Below, piece after piece: positions 6,739-13,638 of a stretch of DNA of 18,996 nucleotides. The notes below the pieces were generated by a model. It was not told where the DNA came from. It ran no database searches and saw nothing but the letters and a program-made list of their open reading frames with translations. The stretch is from the NCBI GenBank assembly GCA_002396485.1, contig DGXZ01000050.1, positions 1 through 18,996 of the forward strand, in the 5' to 3' direction. A program made the position numbers and the translations under genes. Position 1 is the first letter of the stretch, and the number at the start of each line of letters is the position of its first letter. Source of the DNA: Spartobacteria bacterium UBA5019. Lineage in GTDB: Bacteria; Verrucomicrobiota; Verrucomicrobiia; Chthoniobacterales; Terrimicrobiaceae.

Positions 6739-7413
6739 TCAGGGCGTCGGAGTCGGAGTTGGACTCGGCGTGGGAGTTGGAGTCGGCGTCGGCGTGTAGC
6801 CTGGGACTCCTCGGTTGGCGAGGATTTGACCGATAAGGTCAAGCGCTCCGGCGCTGTCGAGGCTTTGGTTATTCGCCTGTTTGGTAAGACTTGAATCGTA
6901 GGTGGCCGTGGCTTTGCTGAAGCCGGCATAGCCATATTCAAAGGCTGTGCTGTTGGATGTCGTGCTATTGCCTATGCTGGCGTCCACTTGAGCACCGCTG
7001 GCCAAGAAGTAGCCTTGGAGTTTTTTTGCAAGATTGGACCGCTGCTCTGCACCGATATTGCTGTTCGACTCGATGGCGCCGATGACCTGAAGCGCGGCGT
7101 TGTCGGTTCCTGAGGAGGTTCCGAACAACACGGCGTGATCGTAACCGGCGTAGTCGAGCATCGTGGTATAATTGCCGGTAACAAGTCCGGCGGTTTGGTA
7201 ATAGGTGAAGGTGTTCGGGTCTGTAAGGACGATCACGGATGAAAATGTGGATGCGGCGAGATCGACTACCAGGTAGCCGCTGTCAAAGAAGGCGTAGTTT
7301 ACGCTGCGGCCGGTTTTATCGAGGGAAAGATTGTAAATCAGCAGTTGGGCGCTGGCAGCGGTGGCCAGCAAAGTCAGACATGCAAGGAGCGCGCAGATGA
7401 ATCGTGTCTTCAT
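6739..7413 (-). CDS. Secreted protein of unknown function with C-terminal Thr-Pro repeat
   Basis: A 224-residue protein with a clear Sec signal peptide (MKTRFICALLACLTLLATAASA, cleavage expected after ASA, residue 22). The mature part is acidic and Thr/Ser/Tyr-rich. It contains no family I recognise. Residues such as LIYNLSLDKTGRSVNYAFFDSG and LVVDLAASTFSSVIVLTDP suggest a beta-rich extracellular domain, and residues around 118-135 (IESNSNIGAEQRSNLAKKLQG) a helix. The last 18 codons are nine Thr/Ser-Pro dipeptides ending directly at the stop, a pattern that usually links domains; here nothing follows it, so a downstream domain may have been lost or the repeat serves as a rigid tail. It lies 153 bp upstream of the flagellin-like gene on the same strand. 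Confidence 0.75.
   Translation of the reverse strand: MKTRFICALLACLTLLATAASAQLLIYNLSLDKTGRSVNYAFFDSGYLVVDLAASTFSSVIVLTDPNTFTYYQTAGLVTGNYTTMLDYAGYDHAVLFGTSSGTDNAALQVIGAIESNSNIGAEQRSNLAKKLQGYFLASGAQVDASIGNSTTSNSTAFEYGYAGFSKATATYDSSLTKQANNQSLDSAGALDLIGQILANRGVPGYTPTPTPTPTPSPTPTPTP
6742..6795. repeat. Hexamer tandem repeat encoding (Thr-Pro)9
   Basis: Eighteen codons alternate Thr (one Ser) and Pro, read from the minus strand as ACN-CCN. The plus strand shows runs of GGAGTC/GGCGTC/GGAGTT. Such hexamers expand and contract by slippage, so the number of units may vary among strains. Confidence 0.85.
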
Positions 7414-7422
7414 GTGGATAAG

Positions 7423-8136
7423 CTATGTGGTGCGTGAATGGGGGTCAATTTTTCGCCTGATGTTTTTTCTTTTGAAATGGAGAAGGCACTCGTCGCCGAG
7501 GGCCTCCATTTTCGCCAATCGGAACGCGAGCGGCTTCGGTAGAAAATCGCCGGGGAGGCCCGTGAGCGTGGGTGCGGCGGCTCCTCCGAAGAGGACGGGA
7601 GCCAGTGTGAGGTGAATTTCGTCGAGGAGGTCTGCGGCGGCGAGGGAGCGCAGGAGGGCTCCCCCGCCTTCGCAGACGAGGGATTTCACCCCATATTCGG
7701 CCCGGAGCATCCCAAGAGCGGCGGGGAGGGGAACGGTTGGGGATTCGTAAAGGTGCAAGTCGCAGAGCGGGGCGAGGGCGGCGCGCAGTTTTTGCGTCAT
7801 GCGAATGGTGGAAAGGATGACTATTGGCGAGCCGATGTGCTGGAAGATTTTCCACGAGGGATCGATTTTCCCGGCGTTGCTGATGACGACGCGCAGGGGC
7901 TCGGGTGGGAGGCCTTGTTTGATGCGGGTGGCGCGAAGTATTTCACTCGAGAGGCGCATCGACATGGTGTCGGCGGCCACAGTGCCTCGTCCGGCGAGGA
8001 TGGCGTCGTGTCGTGCGCGGATTTCGCCGATGCGCGCCTTGTCGGCCGTCGAGGTGAATTGGGATGGCGTGAGGTATTTTGTGCTGATCTTGCCATCCGC
8101 CGTCATGGCGAAGTGGGCGTGGATTTTCGGCCTCAT
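7423..8136 (-). CDS. RibD C-terminal-type reductase (pyrimidine/dihydrofolate reductase fold)
   Basis: A 237-residue stand-alone protein with the RibD_C fold, which in riboflavin synthesis reduces 5-amino-6-(5-phosphoribosylamino)uracil with NADPH. It shows the family pattern: HAHFAMTADGKIST near residues 6-19, 'IGEIRARHDAILAGRGTVAADT' near 36-57, LRVVISNAGKIDP near 80-92, and SLVCEGGGALLRSLAAADLLDEIHLTLAP with the glycine-rich loop. The N-terminal deaminase domain of bifunctional RibD is absent. Start at 8136 overlaps the stop of the membrane protein gene by 4 bp (ATGA), so it is the last gene of a tight operon; the open frame upstream of this is a shadow of that gene. True substrate may be riboflavin-pathway or another pyrimidine. 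Confidence 0.82.
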   Translation of the reverse strand: MRPKIHAHFAMTADGKISTKYLTPSQFTSTADKARIGEIRARHDAILAGRGTVAADTMSMRLSSEILRATRIKQGLPPEPLRVVISNAGKIDPSWKIFQHIGSPIVILSTIRMTQKLRAALAPLCDLHLYESPTVPLPAALGMLRAEYGVKSLVCEGGGALLRSLAAADLLDEIHLTLAPVLFGGAAAPTLTGLPGDFLPKPLAFRLAKMEALGDECLLHFKRKNIRRKIDPHSRTT

Positions 8137-9176
8137 ACCTCGGGCGGGCGACCGGCTTCGATATTCTGCTCGACGCGTTTTTCGAGATCGTCGACGGATG
8201 TTTTCATTTCCTCGAGAGAGGCATGTTCGGTCGAGCGGTAGGCGAGATAGATGGCGCCGCCGATGAGGCTCCAGAAGACCTGCATCACAAATCCGGAAAG
8301 CGAGACGAGTGTGGCGATGGGTTCGGGGGTTGAATAGAGGGCGCCGAGGATTTTGATGAAGAGGCCTTCGCGGAGGCCCGCTCCTCCGACGCTGATGGGC
8401 AGTGCCGTGACAGTCGCCACGATAGGCATCACGCAATACACACTCAGTAGGTTCAGCCCGGCTGCGAAGGCCTTGGCTCCGAACCAGAATGTCGAGAACA
8501 TGAGGAGGTGTGCGGGAATCGATAGCAGGAATGCCAGGCCCACGGATTTTCCGGCCCGGGCGTATTCCACAAAGGCGCCGGCGGCTTCGGCGATTTTGTC
8601 GCGGGCGGGCAGCCAGTGGGGAAGCTTGGTGGCGAGGTCGAGGCGGCCGGTGAGCCAGGCTACGAGGATGAAGCCGATGGATCCGCCCAGAATGACTGCT
8701 GCTGTGAAGACGCCATAGCGCGTCACCTCATGCTCCATGATGTCATTCCAACGGAGGAGGATGACAACGGCCGAAACAGCTGCCAGTGCCAAGACGCCGA
8801 CCACCCGGTCGATGAAAACACTCAGGAGCGCGCCGGCTTTTTTATCCGGAGCCTCGCGCATGATGAGAAAAATTTTGATGATGTCGCCGCCAGTCGATCC
8901 CAGCAGGAAGAGGTTGAAAAACATTCCGATCAGGAGGATTCGCAGGCTCCGCCAGTAGGAAATCACGATCCCCTGCACCTCAAGCAGGATGAGCCAGCGC
9001 TTGGCTTGAAGGAGAAGACCCGCGCCTAGCGCGGCCAAGCCTGGCACGAGCCACCAGTTATTGGCGGCATGCAACGCGTCGAGGAGTTTTTGATTCTGCT
9101 CGGGGTTGCGAAAAATCCACCAGAGGAGTCCGATGGTGATGATGACCTGGATGGCAGTGAGAAGGTGCCGTTTCAT
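8133..9176 (-). CDS. Flippase-like integral membrane protein (LPG synthase TM region / YbhN family)
   Basis: A 347-residue polytopic membrane protein with about eight predicted spans. The signature FNLFLLGSTGGDIIKIF (residues about 93-109) corresponds to the family's 'N...PG..GGD..r' motif, and LPISVGGAGLREGLF (about 259-273) to 'P.s.GG.G.rE'. The family includes the flippase domain of lysyl-phosphatidylglycerol synthase MprF and proteins such as AglD; most members lack an assigned substrate. The cytosolic lysyltransferase domain of MprF is absent. The C-terminal 35 residues form a charged helix (LEEMKTSVDDLEKRVEQ). Start is 3 bp downstream of the isomerase stop, and its own stop overlaps the reductase start. 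Confidence 0.85.
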   Translation of the reverse strand: MKRHLLTAIQVIITIGLLWWIFRNPEQNQKLLDALHAANNWWLVPGLAALGAGLLLQAKRWLILLEVQGIVISYWRSLRILLIGMFFNLFLLGSTGGDIIKIFLIMREAPDKKAGALLSVFIDRVVGVLALAAVSAVVILLRWNDIMEHEVTRYGVFTAAVILGGSIGFILVAWLTGRLDLATKLPHWLPARDKIAEAAGAFVEYARAGKSVGLAFLLSIPAHLLMFSTFWFGAKAFAAGLNLLSVYCVMPIVATVTALPISVGGAGLREGLFIKILGALYSTPEPIATLVSLSGFVMQVFWSLIGGAIYLAYRSTEHASLEEMKTSVDDLEKRVEQNIEAGRPPEV

Positions 9177-9179
9177 GTA

Positions 9180-10091
9180 TTATTTGAATTTTTTATTCCA
9201 CGCATTCGCCGCCGCCACGATATCGGCCGCTTCGGTGCGGGGGGACATCTCCAAAACAGTGGCACATTTTTTGGGCAGGAGGGGAACGAGTTGGTCGAAG
9301 GGCGTCTCGCCCGTGAAGGGCGGGCAGTGGTCACGGAAGGGCGGGCGGGTGTCGTGGATGTGGCATCCAATGAGGCGCGGCGCGATCCTTTCCAGATGCT
9401 GTGCATGATCGATGAGGCCGAGGTTGTGTTTGATCTGCGCGTGGCCGAAGTCGTGCCAGTAACCGGTGTGGGCTGGATCGAGATGCTGAAGAAAGTCGGG
9501 AAACTCGCGCTCGGAGGGAACGGCTTCGTAATACTCGCGGTTTTCGATGCCGAGCTTCACGCCACGCTTGCCTGCGTGGGAGACCGCATCGCCGAGGAGT
9601 TCCAAGACGCGGGTGTTGTGCATATGTGCCACTTTTTCGCGCGCCTGGACCGCCTCGAGCTTTCGTTTGATGAAATCGCGGGAGAAAATTTTCCCCTGCT
9701 CGACCATTTTGCGCAGGGGGGCGGTGAGGTTGAGGGAGCGGATGCGTCCGGTGTGCACAACGACAAAGGGAGCGCCGAGTTTTTCAGCCCAGTCGATGGT
9801 GGCAAGGGTCAGACGCAAAGCCCGGTCGCGGTCTTTGGGCCGATGGGAGGTGAACTCATAGCAATCGGGCGAGTCGGTGAGGACCTCGATCGGCATGGGC
9901 AGGAAATTATGAACACTGGAGATGCTGAACTTGTGGCGCTTGCGGGCCTGCAGCACGCCTTCGAGCTGCGAGGAGCGGATTCCGTGACTCAGCTCGAGCG
10001 ATTCAAAGCCAAGGGAGAGGATTTCCTCGACCATGGTGCAGCCGTCCTGATGGCGCCAGGAGTTCCAGCAGGTGGAAAGGGAAAGTTTCAT
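9180..10091 (-). CDS. Sugar phosphate isomerase/epimerase-like TIM-barrel protein
   Basis: A 303-residue protein of the xylose-isomerase-like / AP-endonuclease-2 superfamily. The metal ligands typical of the fold are visible: Glu in LGIENREYY, Asp-His in WHDFGHAQIKH, His in GCHIHDTRPP, and Glu in ATVLEMSP. The phosphate or sugar specificity cannot be inferred; family members act as isomerases, epimerases and dehydratases. N-terminus MKLSLSTCWNSWRHQDG starts at ATG 10091, 6 bp after the stop of the FAD protein; a ribosome site is not evident, so translation may be coupled. Confidence 0.85.
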   Translation of the reverse strand: MKLSLSTCWNSWRHQDGCTMVEEILSLGFESLELSHGIRSSQLEGVLQARKRHKFSISSVHNFLPMPIEVLTDSPDCYEFTSHRPKDRDRALRLTLATIDWAEKLGAPFVVVHTGRIRSLNLTAPLRKMVEQGKIFSRDFIKRKLEAVQAREKVAHMHNTRVLELLGDAVSHAGKRGVKLGIENREYYEAVPSEREFPDFLQHLDPAHTGYWHDFGHAQIKHNLGLIDHAQHLERIAPRLIGCHIHDTRPPFRDHCPPFTGETPFDQLVPLLPKKCATVLEMSPRTEAADIVAAANAWNKKFK

Positions 10092-10097
10092 TTCAGA

Positions 10098-11333
10098 TCA
10101 ACCACAGAGGACGCGTTTTGCTGTTTCGATGCCAGAGCGCAAAGCCGCCTGTATGCTGGCTCCACGCTCCCAGTCGCCGCAAGCATAGACATTTTGAGGC
10201 AGATCGGGGAAGGCATTCCTCGCCGCGAAGCCGGGTGCTTGGCCGGGAACGGCGTAGGGCACTTGGATGGTCTCGAGGTGCTCGAGAGCGCCGGCCGCGC
10301 GGGGGAAAACGCCGGAGATTTCCCGCGCGGCTTCATTGGCAAGCTGCTCCGTGGAAAGCCCGCCATCGTCGAGAATAGTGGCTGAAATCAAATGCCAACC
10401 CTCCGGAGCGAAGCCTCGAGCGACATTTGTGATCTGAACAAAGTGCCGCACCCGGCGACTTTGGCCTTCCGGCAGCACGATGCACGGATCCTCGTAAAGA
10501 GAGGTCTGCGTTTTGAAATAAACAACAGACACGCCGCGGGCTGGCGGAGGTGTCGGCAGACAAAGGAGACGGGCGAGGGAAGGCGCGTCGAGCGCGAGGA
10601 TGATTTGATCGGCGCGGATCGTCTCACCATTCTCCAGGACAACGCCGTTTCGATCATGCGAAATGGCGGCAACGCGCGTTTTAAGGCGGAGTAAGGTCGA
10701 CGGCAAGCGCGTCGCAAGAGCTTCGGGAAGGGCTTGGATGCCGGCGGCGGGAATCCAAGCCCGGCCGGTGAGAAATTTTTTCAGGTAGTAGAGAAACAGC
10801 CCGGCGCTAGTCGCAAGTTCGTTGTCGAGCAGCACACCACCAAAAAAGGGTTGGGCGAAGCGGCTGAAAAATGACTCTGAGAAGCCGCGCTGCTTCAAGA
10901 AGGCGCGCGTCGAGAAGTCTGCCGTGGACGCGCAGCGGGCCAGGAGTTTTTTACACGGCGTGAACAGCAACTCCGCTCCCAGCCTCGCCAAGCGGAATTT
11001 GTCTCCAATGGAAAAAGCGGGCGAGAAGAGCGCGGAGACGGGATTTTGAAATGGACTCACGAGGTGCGTGAGGCGACGCCCGTCGTGCAACAAGGCACCC
11101 GATTCAAACCAGCACGGCCGCAGAGAAGCGATGTCGCACACAGACGCCACCGCACCGTAGGAACTCAACACGACTTGAAAGCCGTGATCTAGAATGAACC
11201 CGTCCTTGCGCGATGTGCGCTGTCGGCCACCCACTACAGGAGCAGCCTCCAAGAGCACAAACTCTGCACCGGAACGGTGAAGCTCCAGCGCGCACGCAAG
11301 GCCTGCAAGCCCGCCTCCAACAATGGCAATCAT
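10098..11333 (-). CDS. FAD-dependent amine oxidase / phytoene desaturase-like oxidoreductase
   Basis: A 411-residue flavoprotein. The Rossmann dinucleotide motif GGGLAGLACALELHRSG lies at residues 6-22, followed by LLEAAPVVGGRQRT with the second FAD-contacting Glu. The C-terminal FAD motif is NVYACGDWERGASIQAALRSGIETA. This pattern matches the protoporphyrinogen oxidase, phytoene desaturase and monoamine oxidase group, with a hydrophobic substrate cavity likely. Substrate is unknown. It begins with ATG at 11333 without an evident ribosome site and is the first of four closely spaced genes. The ribbon-helix-helix gene lies 71 bp upstream. The C-terminal codons KRVLCG* overlap the 13-nt CCTCTGTGGTT-type repeat. 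Confidence 0.88.
   Translation of the reverse strand: MIAIVGGGLAGLACALELHRSGAEFVLLEAAPVVGGRQRTSRKDGFILDHGFQVVLSSYGAVASVCDIASLRPCWFESGALLHDGRRLTHLVSPFQNPVSALFSPAFSIGDKFRLARLGAELLFTPCKKLLARCASTADFSTRAFLKQRGFSESFFSRFAQPFFGGVLLDNELATSAGLFLYYLKKFLTGRAWIPAAGIQALPEALATRLPSTLLRLKTRVAAISHDRNGVVLENGETIRADQIILALDAPSLARLLCLPTPPPARGVSVVYFKTQTSLYEDPCIVLPEGQSRRVRHFVQITNVARGFAPEGWHLISATILDDGGLSTEQLANEAAREISGVFPRAAGALEHLETIQVPYAVPGQAPGFAARNAFPDLPQNVYACGDWERGASIQAALRSGIETAKRVLCG
10101..10113. repeat. 13-nt match to the TCTGTG repeat, opposite orientation
   Basis: AACCACAGAGGAC is the exact reverse complement of GTCCTCTGTGGTT at 1756-1768. It supplies the last codons of the FAD oxidoreductase gene. It may be chance or the edge of an inserted repeat. 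Confidence 0.4.
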
Positions 11334-11404
11334 GCCGCGAGCTTAATCAACAGGCCGCAAAAGCAAACGCGATTCACCCGTTGCGGTGCAGCCTGTGTGA
11401 TTGC

Positions 11405-11707
11405 TTACGACAGCGTGTTTGGTTGGCCGTATTGCGGGGCGGGTGCTCCATACTGCGCTTGGGCTTGACTGGCCGGGTGCTGAATTTGTGCAGCCGGATT
11501 CAGATATCCAGGTGCCAAGCTTGCTGCTGCGGGATTGGCTGAAAAATTTGTGTATCCCCGATCGCGCAAAAAAACCAAAAGCGCGCGTCTGATCAGCGTG
11601 CTTATTTTCCGATCGCCTTCGGCGATGGCCGCCCGCTCAGCTGCGTTGAGTTCGTCGTCTGTCAGCCGCACTGTGATGCGCTGGTCCATTTTTTGGTCGT
11701 TGATCAT
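11405..11707 (-). CDS. Ribbon-helix-helix (CopG/Arc/MetJ-like) regulator with low-complexity tail
   Basis: A 100-residue protein. Residues 7-50 (DQRITVRLTDDELNAAERAA, then EGDRKISTLIRRALLVFLRDRG) match the ribbon-helix-helix DNA-binding fold: beta-strand RITVRL and helices from DDEL to LVFLRDRG. The remaining 50 residues are rich in Ala, Pro, Gln and Tyr (APGYLNPAAQIQ; QAQAQYGAPAPQYGQPN), unlike the short C-termini of typical CopG proteins. Start at 11707 has AAGGA 17 nt upstream, too far; MDQR at 11689 is an alternative. It lies upstream of the four-gene operon on the same strand, so it could repress that operon or itself, which is a guess from position only. It is divergent from corA. Confidence 0.75.
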   Translation of the reverse strand: MINDQKMDQRITVRLTDDELNAAERAAIAEGDRKISTLIRRALLVFLRDRGYTNFSANPAAASLAPGYLNPAAQIQHPASQAQAQYGAPAPQYGQPNTLS

Positions 11708-12036
11708 GTGATTAGTTATTTATTTTCCTTGTAAAAAACTCAACCCAAAAGTAATGCTCGAAAGTCTGTCTTTTGTTTGAGTTTTCTCTAGCTCTTCAAT
11801 CGTTCAGGTCTCGCCACATAGCAAGCCGCGACTGGCGGGGTGAAATACCCATGCCAGCGTTTGTTGGCAAGCCGCATTTCTTGTGACCGTATGGAACGCA
11901 CCGCGAGAAAACAAAAATGCGGCGAAGCGGGCTAAAACCGCTGCGAGCCGGTCTGCGAGCGTAGCTTGTCGTAGGCGGTGCGGCTTAAGCCACTACTCTT
12001 TTAAGAAAAAAGATCGTGTGTTGAGAGGCAGGTTTG
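11708..12036. other. 329-bp gene-free region between RHH and corA, structured
   Basis: No open frame worth calling. The first half near the RHH gene is AT-rich (TTTTCCTTGTAAAAAACT...). The second half holds several inverted and direct repeats: hairpin TGCCA/TGGCA (11852-11869), 9-bp inverted repeat GCCGCATTT/AAATGCGGC (11871-11923), hairpin AGCGG/CCGCT (11926-11942), direct repeat CTGCGAGC at 11941 and 11953, GCAAGCCGC at 11821 and 11868, and palindrome GGCTTAAGCC (11982-11991). I could not match it to a known Mg riboswitch (M-box). It may be a corA leader or a decayed element. Confidence 0.5.
11871..11923. repeat. 9-bp inverted repeat with 35-nt spacer in the corA upstream region
   Basis: GCCGCATTT at 11871-11879 and AAATGCGGC at 11915-11923 are exact reverse complements. 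The left arm follows hairpin TGCCA/TGGCA directly. The arrangement could fold as an RNA arm or represent protein-binding half-sites. Confidence 0.5.
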
Positions 12037-13119
12037 ATGTACCGCAAGGCAGTGATTCGCTTTTGCTACAAGCCATCAGGCACTCCGCCGGGCACACTGA
12101 GCGCACCAAAAGGAGCATCGGGTGCCGCGAAAATGCGGCTGATCCAATACGATTCCGAATCATTGCTCGACGAGGAGTTCGCGGACTGGGACTCGCTCAT
12201 GGCGAAATATGATCCGGCAAAAGTGAACTGGATCGACATCGAGGGCTTGGGTGATGTGCCTTTGCTGGAGAGGGTGGCCGAGCGTTTCGGTCTGCACGCG
12301 CTGGCGGTGGAGGATGTCTTGAACACGGCGCAGCGACCGAAAATAGAGCCGTTTGAAAATCACTTTTTCATCGTGAGCGAGATGATTTATTTTCAGGAAG
12401 GCGATGAGTTGTGCTTCGAGCAGGTGAGTTTTTTTCTGGGAGAATCTTTTTTAATCACGATCCAGGAGGATGCCGGGCATGATGTGTTCGAATCGGTGCG
12501 GACCCGCTTGAAATCAGGCCGTGGCTACGTGCGCAGCATGAAACCCGACTACCTTGCGTATGCTCTTCTGGACGCGACCGTGGACCAGATTTTTCCCGTG
12601 CTGGAATCCGTCGGCGACAGCATCGAGGAGGTCGAGGAGGAGTTGCTGGAAAAGCCGGTGCGGAGCAGCTTGAGGAAGCTTTACGAGGCGAAGCGGCTTC
12701 TTCTGGCGCTGCGCCGCGCGGCCTGGCCACACCGAGAAATCTTCAGCACCCTCATGCGCGACGATTCCGGGCTCGTTTCACGGGCGACACAGGTGTATGT
12801 GCGCGACTGCTACGACCACGTCACGCAGATCATAGACATCATCGAAAGCTACCGCGATCTCAGCGCGGGCTTGATGGATCTTTACCTCTCGAGCGTGGGA
12901 TTCCGGACAAATGAAATCATCCGCGTGCTGACCATTGTTTCGGTTTTATTCATCCCTCTGACATTTCTGGCCGGCGTTTACGGGATGAATTTCAAGACCG
13001 AGTTTCCAGCAAACATGCCCGAGCTTTCCTGGCCCTTTGGCTATGTTTTCTTCTGGGGATTGTGCGCAATGATCGCCGGGGGGATGCTGGCATTCTTCAA
13101 GCGCAAGCGCTGGTTTTGA
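12037..13119 (+). CDS. corA: Magnesium/cobalt transporter CorA
   Basis: A 360-residue inner-membrane divalent-cation channel. The signature GMN is present at residues 316-318 in LAGVYGMNF, between two C-terminal membrane spans (IIRVLTIVSVLFIPLTFLAG and FGYVFFWGLCAMIAGGMLAFF) with the charged end KRKRWF. The long N-terminal soluble domain, with DIEGLGDVPLLERVAERFGLH and VEDVLNTAQRPKIEPFENHFF, is typical. Start ATG 12037 has AGAGGCAGG a few nt upstream; a TTG at 12034 is unnecessary. The first about 33 residues (MYRKAVIRFCYKPSGTPP...) are an extra basic segment before MRLIQYDSESL, the usual N-terminus, so ATG 12133 is an alternative start. It converges on the minus-strand gene with 6 bp between stops. 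Confidence 0.93.
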   Translation: MYRKAVIRFCYKPSGTPPGTLSAPKGASGAAKMRLIQYDSESLLDEEFADWDSLMAKYDPAKVNWIDIEGLGDVPLLERVAERFGLHALAVEDVLNTAQRPKIEPFENHFFIVSEMIYFQEGDELCFEQVSFFLGESFLITIQEDAGHDVFESVRTRLKSGRGYVRSMKPDYLAYALLDATVDQIFPVLESVGDSIEEVEEELLEKPVRSSLRKLYEAKRLLLALRRAAWPHREIFSTLMRDDSGLVSRATQVYVRDCYDHVTQIIDIIESYRDLSAGLMDLYLSSVGFRTNEIIRVLTIVSVLFIPLTFLAGVYGMNFKTEFPANMPELSWPFGYVFFWGLCAMIAGGMLAFFKRKRWF

Positions 13120-13125
13120 TCCGCT

Positions 13126-13638
13126 TCACCGCAATTGGGCGAGGATCACATGGCAGGTCACGGTTTCTTTGACCACGGCTTTTTCTTTGCTCACAGAATT
13201 GGTTTTTCCCGTGATGGTGCGGACAGCAAGAACCCGGGGTGATCCGGTCGAGAGGGAAGCGGAGCCGCTGTAGAGGCGGTTGGAGAATCGTCGGAGACCG
13301 GCATCGACGCCTTCCGAGAGGCGGATTTCGACTTGTAGCGAGTTATTCTTAAAGGCGCCTGTCACCTCCGCGCGGGAGTTCCCGAGGCGCGTGGAGGAGT
13401 TCAGCGAGGCGGTGGATGGAGCGGACTGACAAAAGAGAACCCTGCCGCCTTGGAGATAAGGTATGGATGTGATGGTGCGGTCGGCGTTCGTGATTTCGGC
13501 AAGGTTCAGACCTGCAAGTGCGGCATTGAGTTCGGTAGTGGTTTTTACTTCTGGAAATTGCACAACAGCGAGATCAAGTTGGGCTGCAAATGCGGAAAAC
13601 GTCTGGAGTAGAAAAACAAGGGCTGCAAGGCGGATCAT
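13126..13638 (-). CDS. Small secreted protein of unknown function
   Basis: A 170-residue protein with a signal peptide (MIRLAALVFLLQTFSAFA, cleavage near residue 18). The mature part starts AQLDLAVVQFPEVKTTTEL. It has two cysteines (LFCQSAP and VTCHVIL) and is Ser/Thr-rich with beta-type alternation. I recognise no family. The signal peptide at ATG 13638 favours this start over the longer open frame to 13761. A GGAGG lies only one nt before the ATG, closer than normal. The start shares the sequence CATG (13636-13639) with a possible plus-strand start of the hydrolase, so the genes are head to head with no space between. It could be a periplasmic or cell-surface component. Confidence 0.65.
   Translation of the reverse strand: MIRLAALVFLLQTFSAFAAQLDLAVVQFPEVKTTTELNAALAGLNLAEITNADRTITSIPYLQGGRVLFCQSAPSTASLNSSTRLGNSRAEVTGAFKNNSLQVEIRLSEGVDAGLRRFSNRLYSGSASLSTGSPRVLAVRTITGKTNSVSKEKAVVKETVTCHVILAQLR

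Noticed and set aside
9069..10385. Long plus-strand open frame of 438 codons opposite the isomerase
   Set aside because: It is antisense to a protein with conserved metal ligands and overlaps the flippase and FAD genes; no recognisable motif. GC-rich antisense frames often stay open.
11982..11991. GGCTTAAGCC palindrome considered as a terminator
   Set aside because: Self-complementary with no loop and no following T-run; kept only as part of the structured region.
13463..13636. N-terminal extension of the hydrolase frame to 13463
   Set aside because: Overlaps the secreted protein gene on the other strand and has no homology; start at 13637 or 13673 fits better.
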